Positions 1 to 6,755 of a stretch of DNA of 27,599 bases are shown piece by piece. How positions within the stretch are numbered: the first letter of the stretch is position 1; each line of letters opens with the position of its first letter. Below the pieces are notes generated by a model that saw only the letters and a list, made by a program, of their open reading frames with translations, was not told the DNA's origin and did not search any database. This DNA comes from Equadaptatus sp045642025 (GTDB lineage: Bacteria; Synergistota; Synergistia; Synergistales; Synergistaceae), in NCBI GenBank assembly GCA_045642025.1, contig JAZUIB010000003.1:1-27599 (forward strand). The letters are read 5' to 3'. The position numbers and the translations under genes were made by a program.

Positions 1-1
1 C

Positions 2-250
2 CAACAAGCTATGAACGGGAAAACTTCGGTAACATTCACCGGTGGTGATTGGTTTCCCACGCAAATACGCGGTCCTCTATCAGGATAACATTATGAGCAA
101 CAAACGCCTGCGCAGGCGACGAATAACAAAGTTACACGTTATCCGTATATGTTTTTGTACCCAAATTACAGGATAGCGCTCGTATCCCGCTTAGGAAAAC
201 AGGAAACCGCTCAGGATAACAGCAAAATCAATAAAGCTTTTGCTGAGTAA
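2..250 (+). pseudogene. 3' end of an unrecognised gene, cut by the window edge and holding an in-frame stop
   Basis: The frame starting at base 2 reads as protein-like sequence up to a TAA at 248-250. One in-frame TAA at 86-88 interrupts it. The second half includes segments such as RYPYMFLYPNYRIALVSRLG, which have the composition of a real protein and end shortly before a strong hairpin terminator (346-379). I do not recognise a family. The beginning lies outside the window. The stop could be a true decay mutation, or the downstream part could once have been joined by a frameshift. The 3' end is also part of a large inverted repeat described separately. Confidence 0.45.
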
Positions 251-292
251 ACGAAGCGAACGGTCTGCTAAACGAGATACGAGTGTTATCCT
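170..292. repeat. Large imperfect inverted repeat with a nested hairpin
   Basis: The arm at 170-194 and the arm at 268-292 are inverted copies matching at 21 of 25 bases. Read as plus-strand RNA, two of the four differences become G-U pairs. Inside the loop sits a second 8-bp hairpin, CAGCAAAA (220-227) with TTTTGCTG (238-245), next to the TAA stop of the upstream frame. The heptamer GGATAAC occurs in alternating orientation at 83-89, 138-144, 214-220 and 285-291. This may be a palindromic repeat element or a structured 3' end. Confidence 0.5.
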
Positions 293-345
293 AATTTTTT
301 ATATGCCGAACCTATTGTTCGCAATGGAGATATACAGAAATACAG

Positions 346-381
346 AAATGCCCGAGAGCTTTATCGCTCTCGGGCATTTTT
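346..381 (+). terminator. Rho-independent terminator
   Basis: A perfect 14-bp stem, AAATGCCCGAGAGC (346-359) with its complement at 366-379, has a 6-base loop and a plus-strand T run ending in TTTTTATAT. It fits best as the end of the plus-strand gene entering from the left. It also lies where transcripts of the minus-strand gene at 434-913 would stop, though its T run on that side is poor. Confidence 0.8.
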
Positions 382-433
382 ATATCCTTATTATCTTATC
401 AAAACAGTATCCGGATGATATTCAGCAGTTTGC

Positions 434-913
434 CTAATATTTACAGCCACGTTTAAGTTCAGCCCGTTTTGCCTTATATATAGCCTGCCAAACCGCACGC
501 CCCGCAGACCCTTTTGATGTGTCAACATACATACCGGAAACATTTAAAGAATCATCATCACTGTTAATCCGTTTACCATTAGAATTAAAAACTTTTCTTG
601 ATATAATCATACTTGACGGATTATCATCGTGTAAATAATAATGCCAGCTCTCTATGACGGTTTTTGCGGATGGACCGTATTTCTTACTATATCTCCCATT
701 TCGTTTTGTAAGATTTATCTTAACATCGACAAAAGCATGATCCCAACAGGTATAACCATGCCCTTCAAGTCCTGCCAGAGTAGCACTCAAAGACACATTT
801 GAAATTGAGTAAACATCTCCGTCATTCGTTTTTGCAACAAATTTCCAGTCCTCAGAGAAAGCTGTTCCTGTAATCACCAAAATAATTAAACTGCAGAGAA
901 TAAGTTTTTTCAT
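434..913 (-). CDS. Small secreted protein, possibly surface-adhesin E-like
   Basis: The 159-residue product starts with a lipid-free signal peptide (MKKLILCSLIILVITGTAFS), so it is exported. The mature part opens with EDWKFVAKTNDGDVYSI, then carries several short beta-like stretches, and ends in a Lys/Arg-rich tail with one Cys pair candidate. The layout (WK-x-V near the amino end, a YY-LHDD region, then a V-F-NSNGK turn) resembles the surface-adhesin protein E family, but I could not align it firmly. The start is placed at the ATG at 913: GAGGTGA lies about ten bases upstream, whereas the TTG at 922 would overlap it. It is the last gene on this strand before the left-edge terminator. Confidence 0.6.
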   Translation of the reverse strand: MKKLILCSLIILVITGTAFSEDWKFVAKTNDGDVYSISNVSLSATLAGLEGHGYTCWDHAFVDVKINLTKRNGRYSKKYGPSAKTVIESWHYYLHDDNPSSMIISRKVFNSNGKRINSDDDSLNVSGMYVDTSKGSAGRAVWQAIYKAKRAELKRGCKY

Positions 914-928
914 AATACCCAATCACCT

Positions 929-1066
929 CTAACACTTTACTGTACAATTTTTACGCTTTTTGCACTGTCAGCCATTCAAGCAACTGAAATTCTGAAGAAC
1001 ATTCCGCTGACGAAAGAATTGAAACAGATATTCGGCAGGAATGTATTCAACTTTGTGCATTTTTAA
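929..1066 (+). pseudogene. Short plus-strand coding remnant
   Basis: The frame ending at TAA 1064-1066 reads as a plausible C-terminal protein stretch, with segments such as ALSAIQATEILKNIPLTKEL and FGRNVFNFVHF. There is no start codon or ribosome site. It lies opposite in strand to both neighbours, so it may be the tail of a lost gene, perhaps of a mobile element, but no catalytic motif is left to test this. Confidence 0.3.
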
Positions 1067-1121
1067 GAAACAGATTCACATACAAACTAACTTTTCAATA
1101 CTGTTATCATATTGTTTTATA

Positions 1122-1414
1122 TTATTTTTTGATACGGTCATAATAGTTTGCAAGATACATAAGCCGCTGTTCATCATATTTTATGTATGTCTCTCCGTAT
1201 TCTACTAACTCTATCGAACCGCCTTTAGACCCTGCAGAATCTTTCTCCGTCTGCCGATCCCTCATCTTAATCCACTTTCGTTCTTCATTGCGCAGTCTGT
1301 TTTTTTCTTTTTCAATCTCCGCATCATCGCTGGAGAAGGTCTTTAGTTCTTATTGCGAAACATCTGCATGCTTTGTGATACTGCATGGGAAGAATCTGTT
1401 TTTATCCACACCAT
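1122..1414 (-). pseudogene. Truncated lysozyme-inhibitor LprI/DUF1311-like gene
   Basis: The minus-strand frame from 1349 to the TAA at 1122-1124 reads a charged helical segment, with NEERKWIKMRDRQTEKDSAG and then GGSIELVEYGETYIKYDEQR. LprI-type domains typically have a QRAWIKYRDAE-like motif followed by GG(S/T) and a final helix of this kind. The frame is closed upstream by a TAA at 1350-1352. The preceding piece (SSHAVSQSMQMFRNKN) continues in another frame from a possible ATG at 1414. No signal peptide remains. It follows the gene at 1422-1847 by a few bases, so it was probably once the next gene in that unit. Confidence 0.5.
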
Positions 1415-1421
1415 TGACAAA

Positions 1422-1847
1422 CTATTTTATTCCAAGCGCTGATTTTCCTAACTGCCACATAGTCTCACCGAAAGAACCGGGCGGAGAGAAACTCCATGTT
1501 TGTTCCTCACCACTTGTTGATATCACCTTACCATCTTTTGCATAGTATGTTACTGATATAAATCTATTTGCCGGTTCATCAATTTTGTACTCTCTATACT
1601 CCACACTATAATGTGGGGATACTGCAGATTTTAATAGTTCTTTAAATTCTACTTGTATTTGAGAAGAACGCAGAATTGCCTTATTCCACATTCTAAAAGT
1701 ATTTCCTTTTCGTTTAACAGTGGTTAAATCTACCGAACAAATTACATCTTTGCTTCTGCTTAATTCTATCCAGTTGGCCGCTGCGACACTTGAAATGCCA
1801 ATAAATAATATCATAGCCGTAAGTGTTAAAACTATTATCCTTTTCAT
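1422..1847 (-). CDS. Secreted surface-adhesin E-like protein
   Basis: The product has about 141 residues. A signal peptide covers roughly residues 1-22 (MKRIIVLTLTAMILFIGISS), then the mature chain begins at ANWIELSRSKDVICSVD. That opening, a W near the amino end followed by a strand and a V-D-x-T-T-V segment, then VTYYAKDGKVISTS and a Trp-containing end (GETMWQLGKS), is the layout of the surface-adhesin protein E family. The family takes its name from a Haemophilus adhesin, but in Firmicutes its role is unknown. I start the gene at the internal ATG rather than 26 codons upstream, because the longer version would place the signal peptide inside the chain. Confidence 0.65.
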   Translation of the reverse strand: MKRIIVLTLTAMILFIGISSVAAANWIELSRSKDVICSVDLTTVKRKGNTFRMWNKAILRSSQIQVEFKELLKSAVSPHYSVEYREYKIDEPANRFISVTYYAKDGKVISTSGEEQTWSFSPPGSFGETMWQLGKSALGIK

Positions 1848-2055
1848 TTCGCCTGCCACTAAAGTTATTGAGAGAAAAAATTTAAGCCAAGTATAATCAT
1901 ACATACTTCTTCGCTTTGTTAGCATGCATTCTCAGTTTACTTCAGCACCATTAAACCGTCTCCATAATTTTTTATACTACGTTAAGGCTAAAACATTTTT
2001 ATGTAATTTATCAGATTCATTGTCTTAACTTCCAGTAAAGCTACACTGTTTGTAA

Positions 2056-2077
2056 AATCCGCCTCTAACGGCGGATT
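2056..2077 (-). terminator. Terminator of the 4304-2097 unit
   Basis: An 8-bp stem, AATCCGCC/GGCGGATT, with a 6-base loop lies 20 bases past the stop of the DUF805 gene. On the minus strand the T run is short (GGATTTTAC), so termination may be partial. Confidence 0.55.
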
Positions 2078-2096
2078 GTTATCAAGCAACGTATTA

Positions 2097-2705
2097 TTAA
2101 AATTTACCGCCGCAATACTTGCAGAAAGCACTGCCAGGTTCCCTTGCAGCGCCACACTGCGGGCAAAACACGGCCTGTGTTGTCTGTGACGGTGCCTCAG
2201 TTGCAGTTTGGTCAGAAATCGGATGAGGAACAGTCTGCTGTCCTTGCTGAGTATATGTTGTACAAACTTCTTTTGGATTTGGTCCATATTTATTTGCACC
2301 GGGTTGGCTATCCTGACACAATATCACAATCATATATACCCATGTTCCCAAAACCGCCAAACCTAAAAATGACATTCCGGTACAGCCTGCTTCATAATTT
2401 CCATACAGCAAACTTGCATATGAAAACACTCCCGCAAAAACCGCAAAAACTATTCCAAAAACAAACACACAGATATACAGCCAGCCTGATCTTCCCGTAT
2501 CATGCAAACGTCTTGCCAATACCGCAATGGATGGAAGAAATATCGCAATACCCCAAACAGCAGCAAGTGGAGCAGACAATATTGTCAACGCGGCATTAAC
2601 TAGCCATGAGAACAGAATAAACCACCAATACTCACTGCGCCTTGCACGACCACTGAACGTAGCATATTTTGAAAACACACTTTTTATTGCATCACCGAAA
2701 CCCAT
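2097..2705 (-). CDS. DUF805 membrane protein with C-terminal zinc ribbon
   Basis: The 202-residue protein has the DUF805 signature: SGRARRSEYWWF near residues 18-29, RRLHDTGRSG near 66-75, and QDSQPGANKYGPNP near 131-144. Four hydrophobic helices lie between and around these. A linker rich in Gln and Thr leads to a C-terminal zinc ribbon (CPQC near 180, CKYC near 196). DUF805 has no known biochemical function. Its partner at 5106-5681 is a clear paralogue with the same ribbon tail. The RBS (AAAGGAGAG) is well spaced from the ATG. It is the last gene of the second unit of the locus. I infer that the ribbon faces the cytoplasm, as the N-terminal ribbons of its neighbours should. Confidence 0.88.
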   Translation of the reverse strand: MGFGDAIKSVFSKYATFSGRARRSEYWWFILFSWLVNAALTILSAPLAAVWGIAIFLPSIAVLARRLHDTGRSGWLYICVFVFGIVFAVFAGVFSYASLLYGNYEAGCTGMSFLGLAVLGTWVYMIVILCQDSQPGANKYGPNPKEVCTTYTQQGQQTVPHPISDQTATEAPSQTTQAVFCPQCGAAREPGSAFCKYCGGKF

Positions 2706-2746
2706 ATTCTCTCTCCTTTCTTTGCCTTCACTTGATCTGTTGTATT

Positions 2747-3055
2747 TTAATACATAGATGAGAATAGATTACTCATTGCGTGTCTAAATTGTATTAATTT
2801 AATAATCAGATATAGCAAGAATAGTGTATTAAACACAACACAGCCAAGAACTATATTCATTTTTTGTTCGAGAGTGACCTTGCTCCATTTTTCCTTCACG
2901 TCTTTCACCATATCATTTTGAAGGACCACATTCTGCTGCGCAGCCACAGGAGTTACCAGTGTCTGTCGTGATGCAGATGATGCAAGCAAACTACCGCATT
3001 TTCCACAGAATTTTACTCCATCTGCTGTTTTAAAACCACATTTAGGACATATCAT
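2747..3055 (-). CDS. Zinc-ribbon protein with one membrane helix
   Basis: This is a short protein of 102 residues. Residues 2-24 form a zinc ribbon (CPKC then CGKC, 14 residues apart). A polar stretch follows, then a hydrophobic segment at roughly 66-88 (MNIVLGCVVFNTLFLLYLII) and a short tail. No outer domain is present, so it is a minimal member of the ribbon-helix series around it. The RBS, GGAGG, is 9-10 bases before the ATG. It lies 41 bases past the stop of the GYF_2 gene, so they are likely co-transcribed. Its role is unknown. Confidence 0.82.
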   Translation of the reverse strand: MICPKCGFKTADGVKFCGKCGSLLASSASRQTLVTPVAAQQNVVLQNDMVKDVKEKWSKVTLEQKMNIVLGCVVFNTLFLLYLIIKLIQFRHAMSNLFSSMY

Positions 3056-3095
3056 ATCTATTTTCCTCCGTTTTTATATGGATTTTATGCATTAA

Positions 3096-3698
3096 TTAAA
3101 GAAGAAGTGAAAAAACAAATATTCCACACCATACAGCAAAAGGAATATAATTTTTGGTCGTTTTGGATGCTCTCACATACAAATATACAGGCACCAAAAC
3201 TATCCCAAGCCAAAGCCAGTCATCTACTTTATACCCGTTATTTTTCAGTTCGCTGACATCCTGCGTGATAAAAATACAGTTTATTACACATAATATAATA
3301 CACTGGACATAAAAATTCATTTCAGGAACTGCAATTGCAATCAACAAATCCACCAAAAGAGGTATTGTTGCCAGCGCCCAAACCCATTTTTCTGTTATGC
3401 TTCCGGCAGAGATTATAGCTGCAGTATGGCCAAAACAAGCAGCAAGTTCAGTGTTTCCGGCAGGAGTCCAACTTGTCAGACCATTTTTCCAGACTAAAGT
3501 TTCTTTTACAATCGTACCGGCTGATATCATATTTACAATCTGATTTTGCGTAAATGGTCCTGTTTTATCTACACCGTTAAAATAGAACCATTCAGCCAAT
3601 ATACCGCTCTGATAATTATTTACATCTGTTTTTGTACCGCATTGGGGGCAAAAAGCTGTATTATCAGTCAATTGCATACCACAGTTTTTACAAAACAT
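3096..3698 (-). CDS. Zinc-ribbon, GYF_2 domain membrane protein
   Basis: The 200-residue product begins with a zinc ribbon (CKNC, then CPQC). A GYF_2 domain follows at about residues 35-85, recognised by WFYFNGVDKTGPFTQNQI, the ETLVWKNGLTSWTPAG segment and the final LAACF. At least three hydrophobic helices fill the C-terminal half. GYF_2 domains in bacteria are thought to bind proline-rich peptides or act as adaptors. The ATG at 3698 is preferred to the TTG at 3704, because AAGGAGG at 3708-3714 is nine bases from the former and only three from the latter. The gene overlaps nothing and sits 18 bases from the upstream stop. Confidence 0.87.
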   Translation of the reverse strand: MFCKNCGMQLTDNTAFCPQCGTKTDVNNYQSGILAEWFYFNGVDKTGPFTQNQIVNMISAGTIVKETLVWKNGLTSWTPAGNTELAACFGHTAAIISAGSITEKWVWALATIPLLVDLLIAIAVPEMNFYVQCIILCVINCIFITQDVSELKNNGYKVDDWLWLGIVLVPVYLYVRASKTTKNYIPFAVWCGIFVFSLLL

Positions 3699-3716
3699 TG
3701 ACAAAAACCTCCTTCG

Positions 3717-4304
3717 CTATTGGGCATTATACGGACAGTTCAGAAATTTGAGTATACTCTGTGCCTGCTTAGAATTCATATAGAACACAAATGTTCGCCC
3801 TTGCGATTGGTGACCTATATAACAAAGATGCGATTTATTATACTTAAATTTGGCATTTCCACCCCACAGAACACTTAAGTCCTGATACTCGGAAGATGCG
3901 TAATTCTTCTGGCTTTCAACAGCCCATTTAAGCTGATTTCTCATTGCAATAATTTCTTCCGTATAATATGAATTAGGCAATTCAATAAGAAGTGCGTTGC
4001 CTTCTACCTTAGTCATTTTTACAGTTGCAGGTTTCAGACTATTGTCATCAGCAGCAATAGAGCAATTTACATTGAGTATATTTCCGTTTACGGTTTGATT
4101 ATAACTGTTCCATATATAAAGAGCAGCAAGCAGAAATACTGACAATGTTAAAATAAATATTCTATTTCCAATGTCTTTAATCGCTTTTACCAACTCGATA
4201 TTCTGTTCAGCATGACCTGCAGGTTGAGGTGTAAGCGTCTCACCGCATATTCCGCAAAATTTTACTCCGTCTTCAGCTTCTGCACCGCATTTCCAACATT
4301 TCAT
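3717..4304 (-). CDS. Zinc-ribbon protein with membrane helix and outer domain
   Basis: The 195-residue protein starts with a zinc ribbon (CWKC at 3-6, CGIC at 17-20), has one membrane helix near residues 50-67 (IFILTLSVFLLAALYIW) and then about 125 residues that should face outward. I do not recognise this part. It is rich in Asn and Tyr, with QSQGRTFVFYMNSKQAQSIL near its end, and could be a small beta-alpha domain. It is the first gene of the second unit: the promoter at 4374-4401 lies upstream and AGGAGG sits before the ATG. Confidence 0.82.
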   Translation of the reverse strand: MKCWKCGAEAEDGVKFCGICGETLTPQPAGHAEQNIELVKAIKDIGNRIFILTLSVFLLAALYIWNSYNQTVNGNILNVNCSIAADDNSLKPATVKMTKVEGNALLIELPNSYYTEEIIAMRNQLKWAVESQKNYASSEYQDLSVLWGGNAKFKYNKSHLCYIGHQSQGRTFVFYMNSKQAQSILKFLNCPYNAQ

Positions 4305-4373
4305 ACAAGTGTTCCTCCTATTTTCAATATACTTTTAGTACAAAATACGAATATATGTTATTGATATAACCTC

Positions 4374-4401
4374 ATTATACTACATTGTAATAATTTGTCT
4401 A
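4374..4401 (-). promoter_or_regulatory. Promoter of the second zinc-ribbon unit
   Basis: On the minus strand TAGACA (4396-4401) and TATAAT (4374-4379) are 16 bases apart and about 70 bases ahead of the ATG at 4304. The -10 is perfect and the -35 matches at five of six positions. Confidence 0.55.
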
Positions 4402-4430
4402 ATATTCCTAAGACTTACTAATAAACAATA

Positions 4431-4690
4431 TCATCCTTCCTCTTCTTTATACCGTACGTATTTTATTGCCCTGTCATTGCACATATCATACACAACGCCT
4501 AATATTTCCATATCCCGTATAATCTCTATGTTCGTATTCAGCTAAAACTTTGCGTGTTGATTTTATTACTCTTGCAGTACATCTTATTGTTACTTGGCTA
4601 TAAATATATATCATTTTTCTTTGTTGCAAATATAACGTTTCTCTAAATTCAGACGGATAACAAAACAGATTGCTATATACGTTGTGACAA
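4431..4690 (-). pseudogene. Decayed small gene, possibly surface-adhesin E-like
   Basis: Two frames join to give a plausible protein end. The first carries YSQVTIRCTARVIKSTRKVL and runs down to about 4540. The second carries IEIIRDMEILGVVYDMCNDR and KYVRYKEEEG and ends at a TGA at 4431-4433. The pattern of a Lys-rich strand, then LAEY, then V-V-YD-x-C...K-Y-x-YKE recalls adhesin-E-like proteins next to this locus. There is no signal peptide, and the 5' side runs into the terminator at 4701-4729. This fills most of the 450 bases between the genes at 4304 and 4754. Confidence 0.4.
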
Positions 4691-4700
4691 GGATACATAA

Positions 4701-4729
4701 AGGTCCGAAAGCGCAAAACTTTCGGGCTT
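4701..4729 (-). terminator. Hairpin after the 4754-4987 gene
   Basis: An 11-bp stem with two G-T pairs (AGGTCCGAAAG with CTTTCGGGCTT) has a 7-base loop and lies 25 bases past the stop of the small secreted protein. The minus-strand T run is short (CCTTTATG). It probably closes the first long unit of the locus. Confidence 0.55.
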
Positions 4730-4753
4730 CTAAATCTCACAAAAGCACATATC

Positions 4754-4987
4754 TTACTGAACATACTGACTGCCGACTAGATGTCCTTTTTCATTGTACA
4801 TATAGGCATAATTACTGCGTTTTACAGTAACAGTAGAGTCTGTATATCCCTGAAGTTCGCCATACTGCGAGAACATCAGCTGATTCTTTTCGTTGTAAAC
4901 ACAGGCATAATTACCGCGCTGTACAGCCATGCCGATAGAAAGCATAAGCGCAAGGACAGATACATACTTCATCAAATGTCTGTTCAT
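4754..4987 (-). CDS. Small secreted protein with two copies of a NYA-YNEK motif
   Basis: The 77-residue protein has a signal peptide (residues 1-22; hydrophobic core VSVLALMLSIGMA). The mature part holds two imperfect copies of one unit: GNYACVYNEKNQLMFSQYG and SNYAYMYNEKGHLVGSQYV. The shared pattern is NYA-x-x-YNEK-x-x-L-x-x-SQY. It is loosely like the YD-type repeats of RHS proteins but too short to call. The RBS AAGGGGA is seven bases before the ATG. It is the last gene before the 4701-4729 hairpin and is preceded by the palindrome at 5040-5068. Its function is unknown. Confidence 0.7.
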   Translation of the reverse strand: MNRHLMKYVSVLALMLSIGMAVQRGNYACVYNEKNQLMFSQYGELQGYTDSTVTVKRSNYAYMYNEKGHLVGSQYVQ

Positions 4988-5039
4988 ATCTTCGTCCCCT
5001 TAAATTTGGATTTAGATTATTGCAGTATATTTTGCTCAT

Positions 5040-5068
5040 AAATTATTGTACCGTTTGTACAATAATTT
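5040..5068. promoter_or_regulatory. Perfect 12-bp palindrome between 5106 and 4987
   Basis: AAATTATTGTAC at 5040-5051 is repeated inverted at 5057-5068 around a five-base centre. It is AT-rich, has no T run, and lies upstream of the small gene at 4987 with a TATACT-like -10 just after it. An operator is as likely as a weak terminator. Confidence 0.4.
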
Positions 5069-5105
5069 AATTTTAAACAGCAATTATTTAAATCTGGGAC
5101 AATAG

Positions 5106-5681
5106 TTAAAGTTTGCTGCCACAGTATACACAACAGTTTGTACCTGGGGCAACAGGTGCGCCGCAGTTCGGACATTCTGTCAGTTGTGGTACGGTATTTG
5201 AGCTCTCAAATACAACAGGCTTTTCAATTACAGGCTGAACAGGCTCTTTGGGCTGTTTATCCTCTCCGGCATGTTCTTTGGGATTTGGTCCGTATTTATT
5301 TGTCCCGGGCTGGCTGTCTTTTAAGGGAAGAATGAGAATATAAATAAAAATTGCAACTCCTACAAGTATCATAAGCACACCCAAAGCACCTGCACCATCA
5401 CAGCAAAGTACGCCAATACAGCACAACACTATAGCAAGCAAATAGAGTCCCAGATAGGAACGACCGGATTTTCCAACATCATGCAGTCTACGGACAAAAA
5501 CTGCAACTCCGGGCACAAATGCAGCTATCATCCATAGAGTCCATAACACAGGAATGGTGCCGAGAAGGACAGACATCAACAAATTCAGCAGCATAAAATA
5601 CCAATATTCACTGCGCCTTGCACGACCGCTAAAAGTAGCATATTTTGAAAATACGCTTTTTACCGCTTCACCAAAACTCAT
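5106..5681 (-). CDS. DUF805 membrane protein with C-terminal zinc ribbon (paralogue)
   Basis: The 191-residue product repeats the DUF805 marks of the gene at 2097: SGRARRSEYWYF near residues 18-29, RRLHDVGKSG near 62-71 and KDSQPGTNKYGPNP near 122-135, with about four membrane helices. A charged linker rich in Pro and Glu leads to a C-terminal zinc ribbon (CPNC, CVYC). The start is the ATG at 5681, which has GGGGA six bases upstream. The TTG 18 bases earlier would place that site inside the gene. It follows the TcaA-like gene by 26 bases and so belongs to the long first unit. Confidence 0.87.
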   Translation of the reverse strand: MSFGEAVKSVFSKYATFSGRARRSEYWYFMLLNLLMSVLLGTIPVLWTLWMIAAFVPGVAVFVRRLHDVGKSGRSYLGLYLLAIVLCCIGVLCCDGAGALGVLMILVGVAIFIYILILPLKDSQPGTNKYGPNPKEHAGEDKQPKEPVQPVIEKPVVFESSNTVPQLTECPNCGAPVAPGTNCCVYCGSKL

Positions 5682-5707
5682 ATTTATTCCCCTTTTCAAA
5701 AGAATAT

Positions 5708-6667
5708 TTATTCAGATACTGCCGAATTTTTAACCCATGCGTATCCGTATCGCGGGTGCTTTATAAATGTCCATTCTCCGCGAAGTTCTGACACGTGTAT
5801 GTTAATCAAAGCTGTCTGTGCACCTTCAGGCGATGCAACGTCAGGTGATAGTTCATACACTGGAGAACGTTCATCTGAATCAGGATATTCGCATATTTTT
5901 ACAGAATCTCCCGCCATTGCCCTGTCAAAGATCAATGCGCTGTCATTTGGCATAACATATAAATCGGCATAATCTGCAGTAATATATGCATCAGCTACAG
6001 GAGTAAACGGGTTTATGCCTTTATTGCAGGAAATCATTCCATAAGGTCTGTCAGAATACATTTTGTTTATATAGAAATTATCAACATAACGTATCCCGTT
6101 TGCGCTGATAATCCTGTGTTTTTCATACACATTTGCAGTAAGAGTACCGTTTTTCGCGGTTTCTCTGATACCAAAATACCCTGTTAGGAATTCTTCGCTT
6201 ATACCTCTGCCGTAAAGTCGTAAAACAAGTTTGCACTGCGCGTCATAATATGCCGATGAGACTGATCTGTCTAATATTGAGGTATCACCTGCGTTAATCG
6301 CTCTGACTCCTCTGTTGACATCTGCGCTGTAATATGTTGCAATTTCTGCATGCGAAACATTTTTCTGTGTTTCTTTCTTTGGGGTTTCTGCATGAGTAGC
6401 GACAGTTGTGTTATCAGTACTTCCGGTTACAGATTTATCAAACAGCATATAACACGCCATCATAAGTATAATTCCGCAGAGCACAACAATAATAAGCATT
6501 GTCCTATTATTATGATGTTTCTCTATTACAGCAGGCTGTGTGTATCCGGCTGGTATTTCAGATGTTTTTTTTGCATCAGGTACCTTCATACAAGCAGATG
6601 CGCCACATGAAGGGCAATAACTTAATCTATCATCAAATTCAGAACCGCAATATTCACACTTATTCAT
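5708..6667 (-). CDS. Zinc-ribbon membrane protein with TcaA-like and SH3-like outer parts
   Basis: The 319-residue protein opens with a zinc ribbon (CEYC at 4-7, CPSC at 18-21), has a membrane helix near 55-75 (MLIIVVLCGIILMMACYMLF), then a long outer part. The middle, from HAEIATYYSADVNRGVRAIN, has the alpha-helical then beta pattern seen in the NTF2-like domain of TcaA/YvbJ proteins. The end, from about 225, looks like an SH3-type wall-binding fold (YADLYVMPNDSALIF, then RYGYAWVKNSAVSE). TcaA family proteins affect glycopeptide susceptibility, which would fit wall sensing, but I infer this from layout only. The start is the ATG at 6667, after AAGGAGAA. Confidence 0.78.
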   Translation of the reverse strand: MNKCEYCGSEFDDRLSYCPSCGASACMKVPDAKKTSEIPAGYTQPAVIEKHHNNRTMLIIVVLCGIILMMACYMLFDKSVTGSTDNTTVATHAETPKKETQKNVSHAEIATYYSADVNRGVRAINAGDTSILDRSVSSAYYDAQCKLVLRLYGRGISEEFLTGYFGIRETAKNGTLTANVYEKHRIISANGIRYVDNFYINKMYSDRPYGMISCNKGINPFTPVADAYITADYADLYVMPNDSALIFDRAMAGDSVKICEYPDSDERSPVYELSPDVASPEGAQTALINIHVSELRGEWTFIKHPRYGYAWVKNSAVSE

Positions 6668-6755
6668 CGTTTTCTCCTTATAATTCTGCAGTCCCGTGTA
6701 CAAAACTGAAAATTATATGCTACTCAAGTCTATCTTAGCACAAATATACTTCAAA

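Noticed and set aside
105..118. Perfect palindrome CGCCTGCGCAGGCG
   Set aside because: It lies inside a protein-like reading frame and has no loop or neighbouring promoter; I cannot assign a role.
1183..1545. A 120-residue plus-strand open frame
   Set aside because: It is antisense to both the LprI-like remnant and the adhesin-like gene, with no ribosome site and no recognisable content.
1988..2299. A 103-residue minus-strand open frame
   Set aside because: It overlaps the end of the DUF805 gene in another frame, reads through the terminator hairpin and has no family signature.
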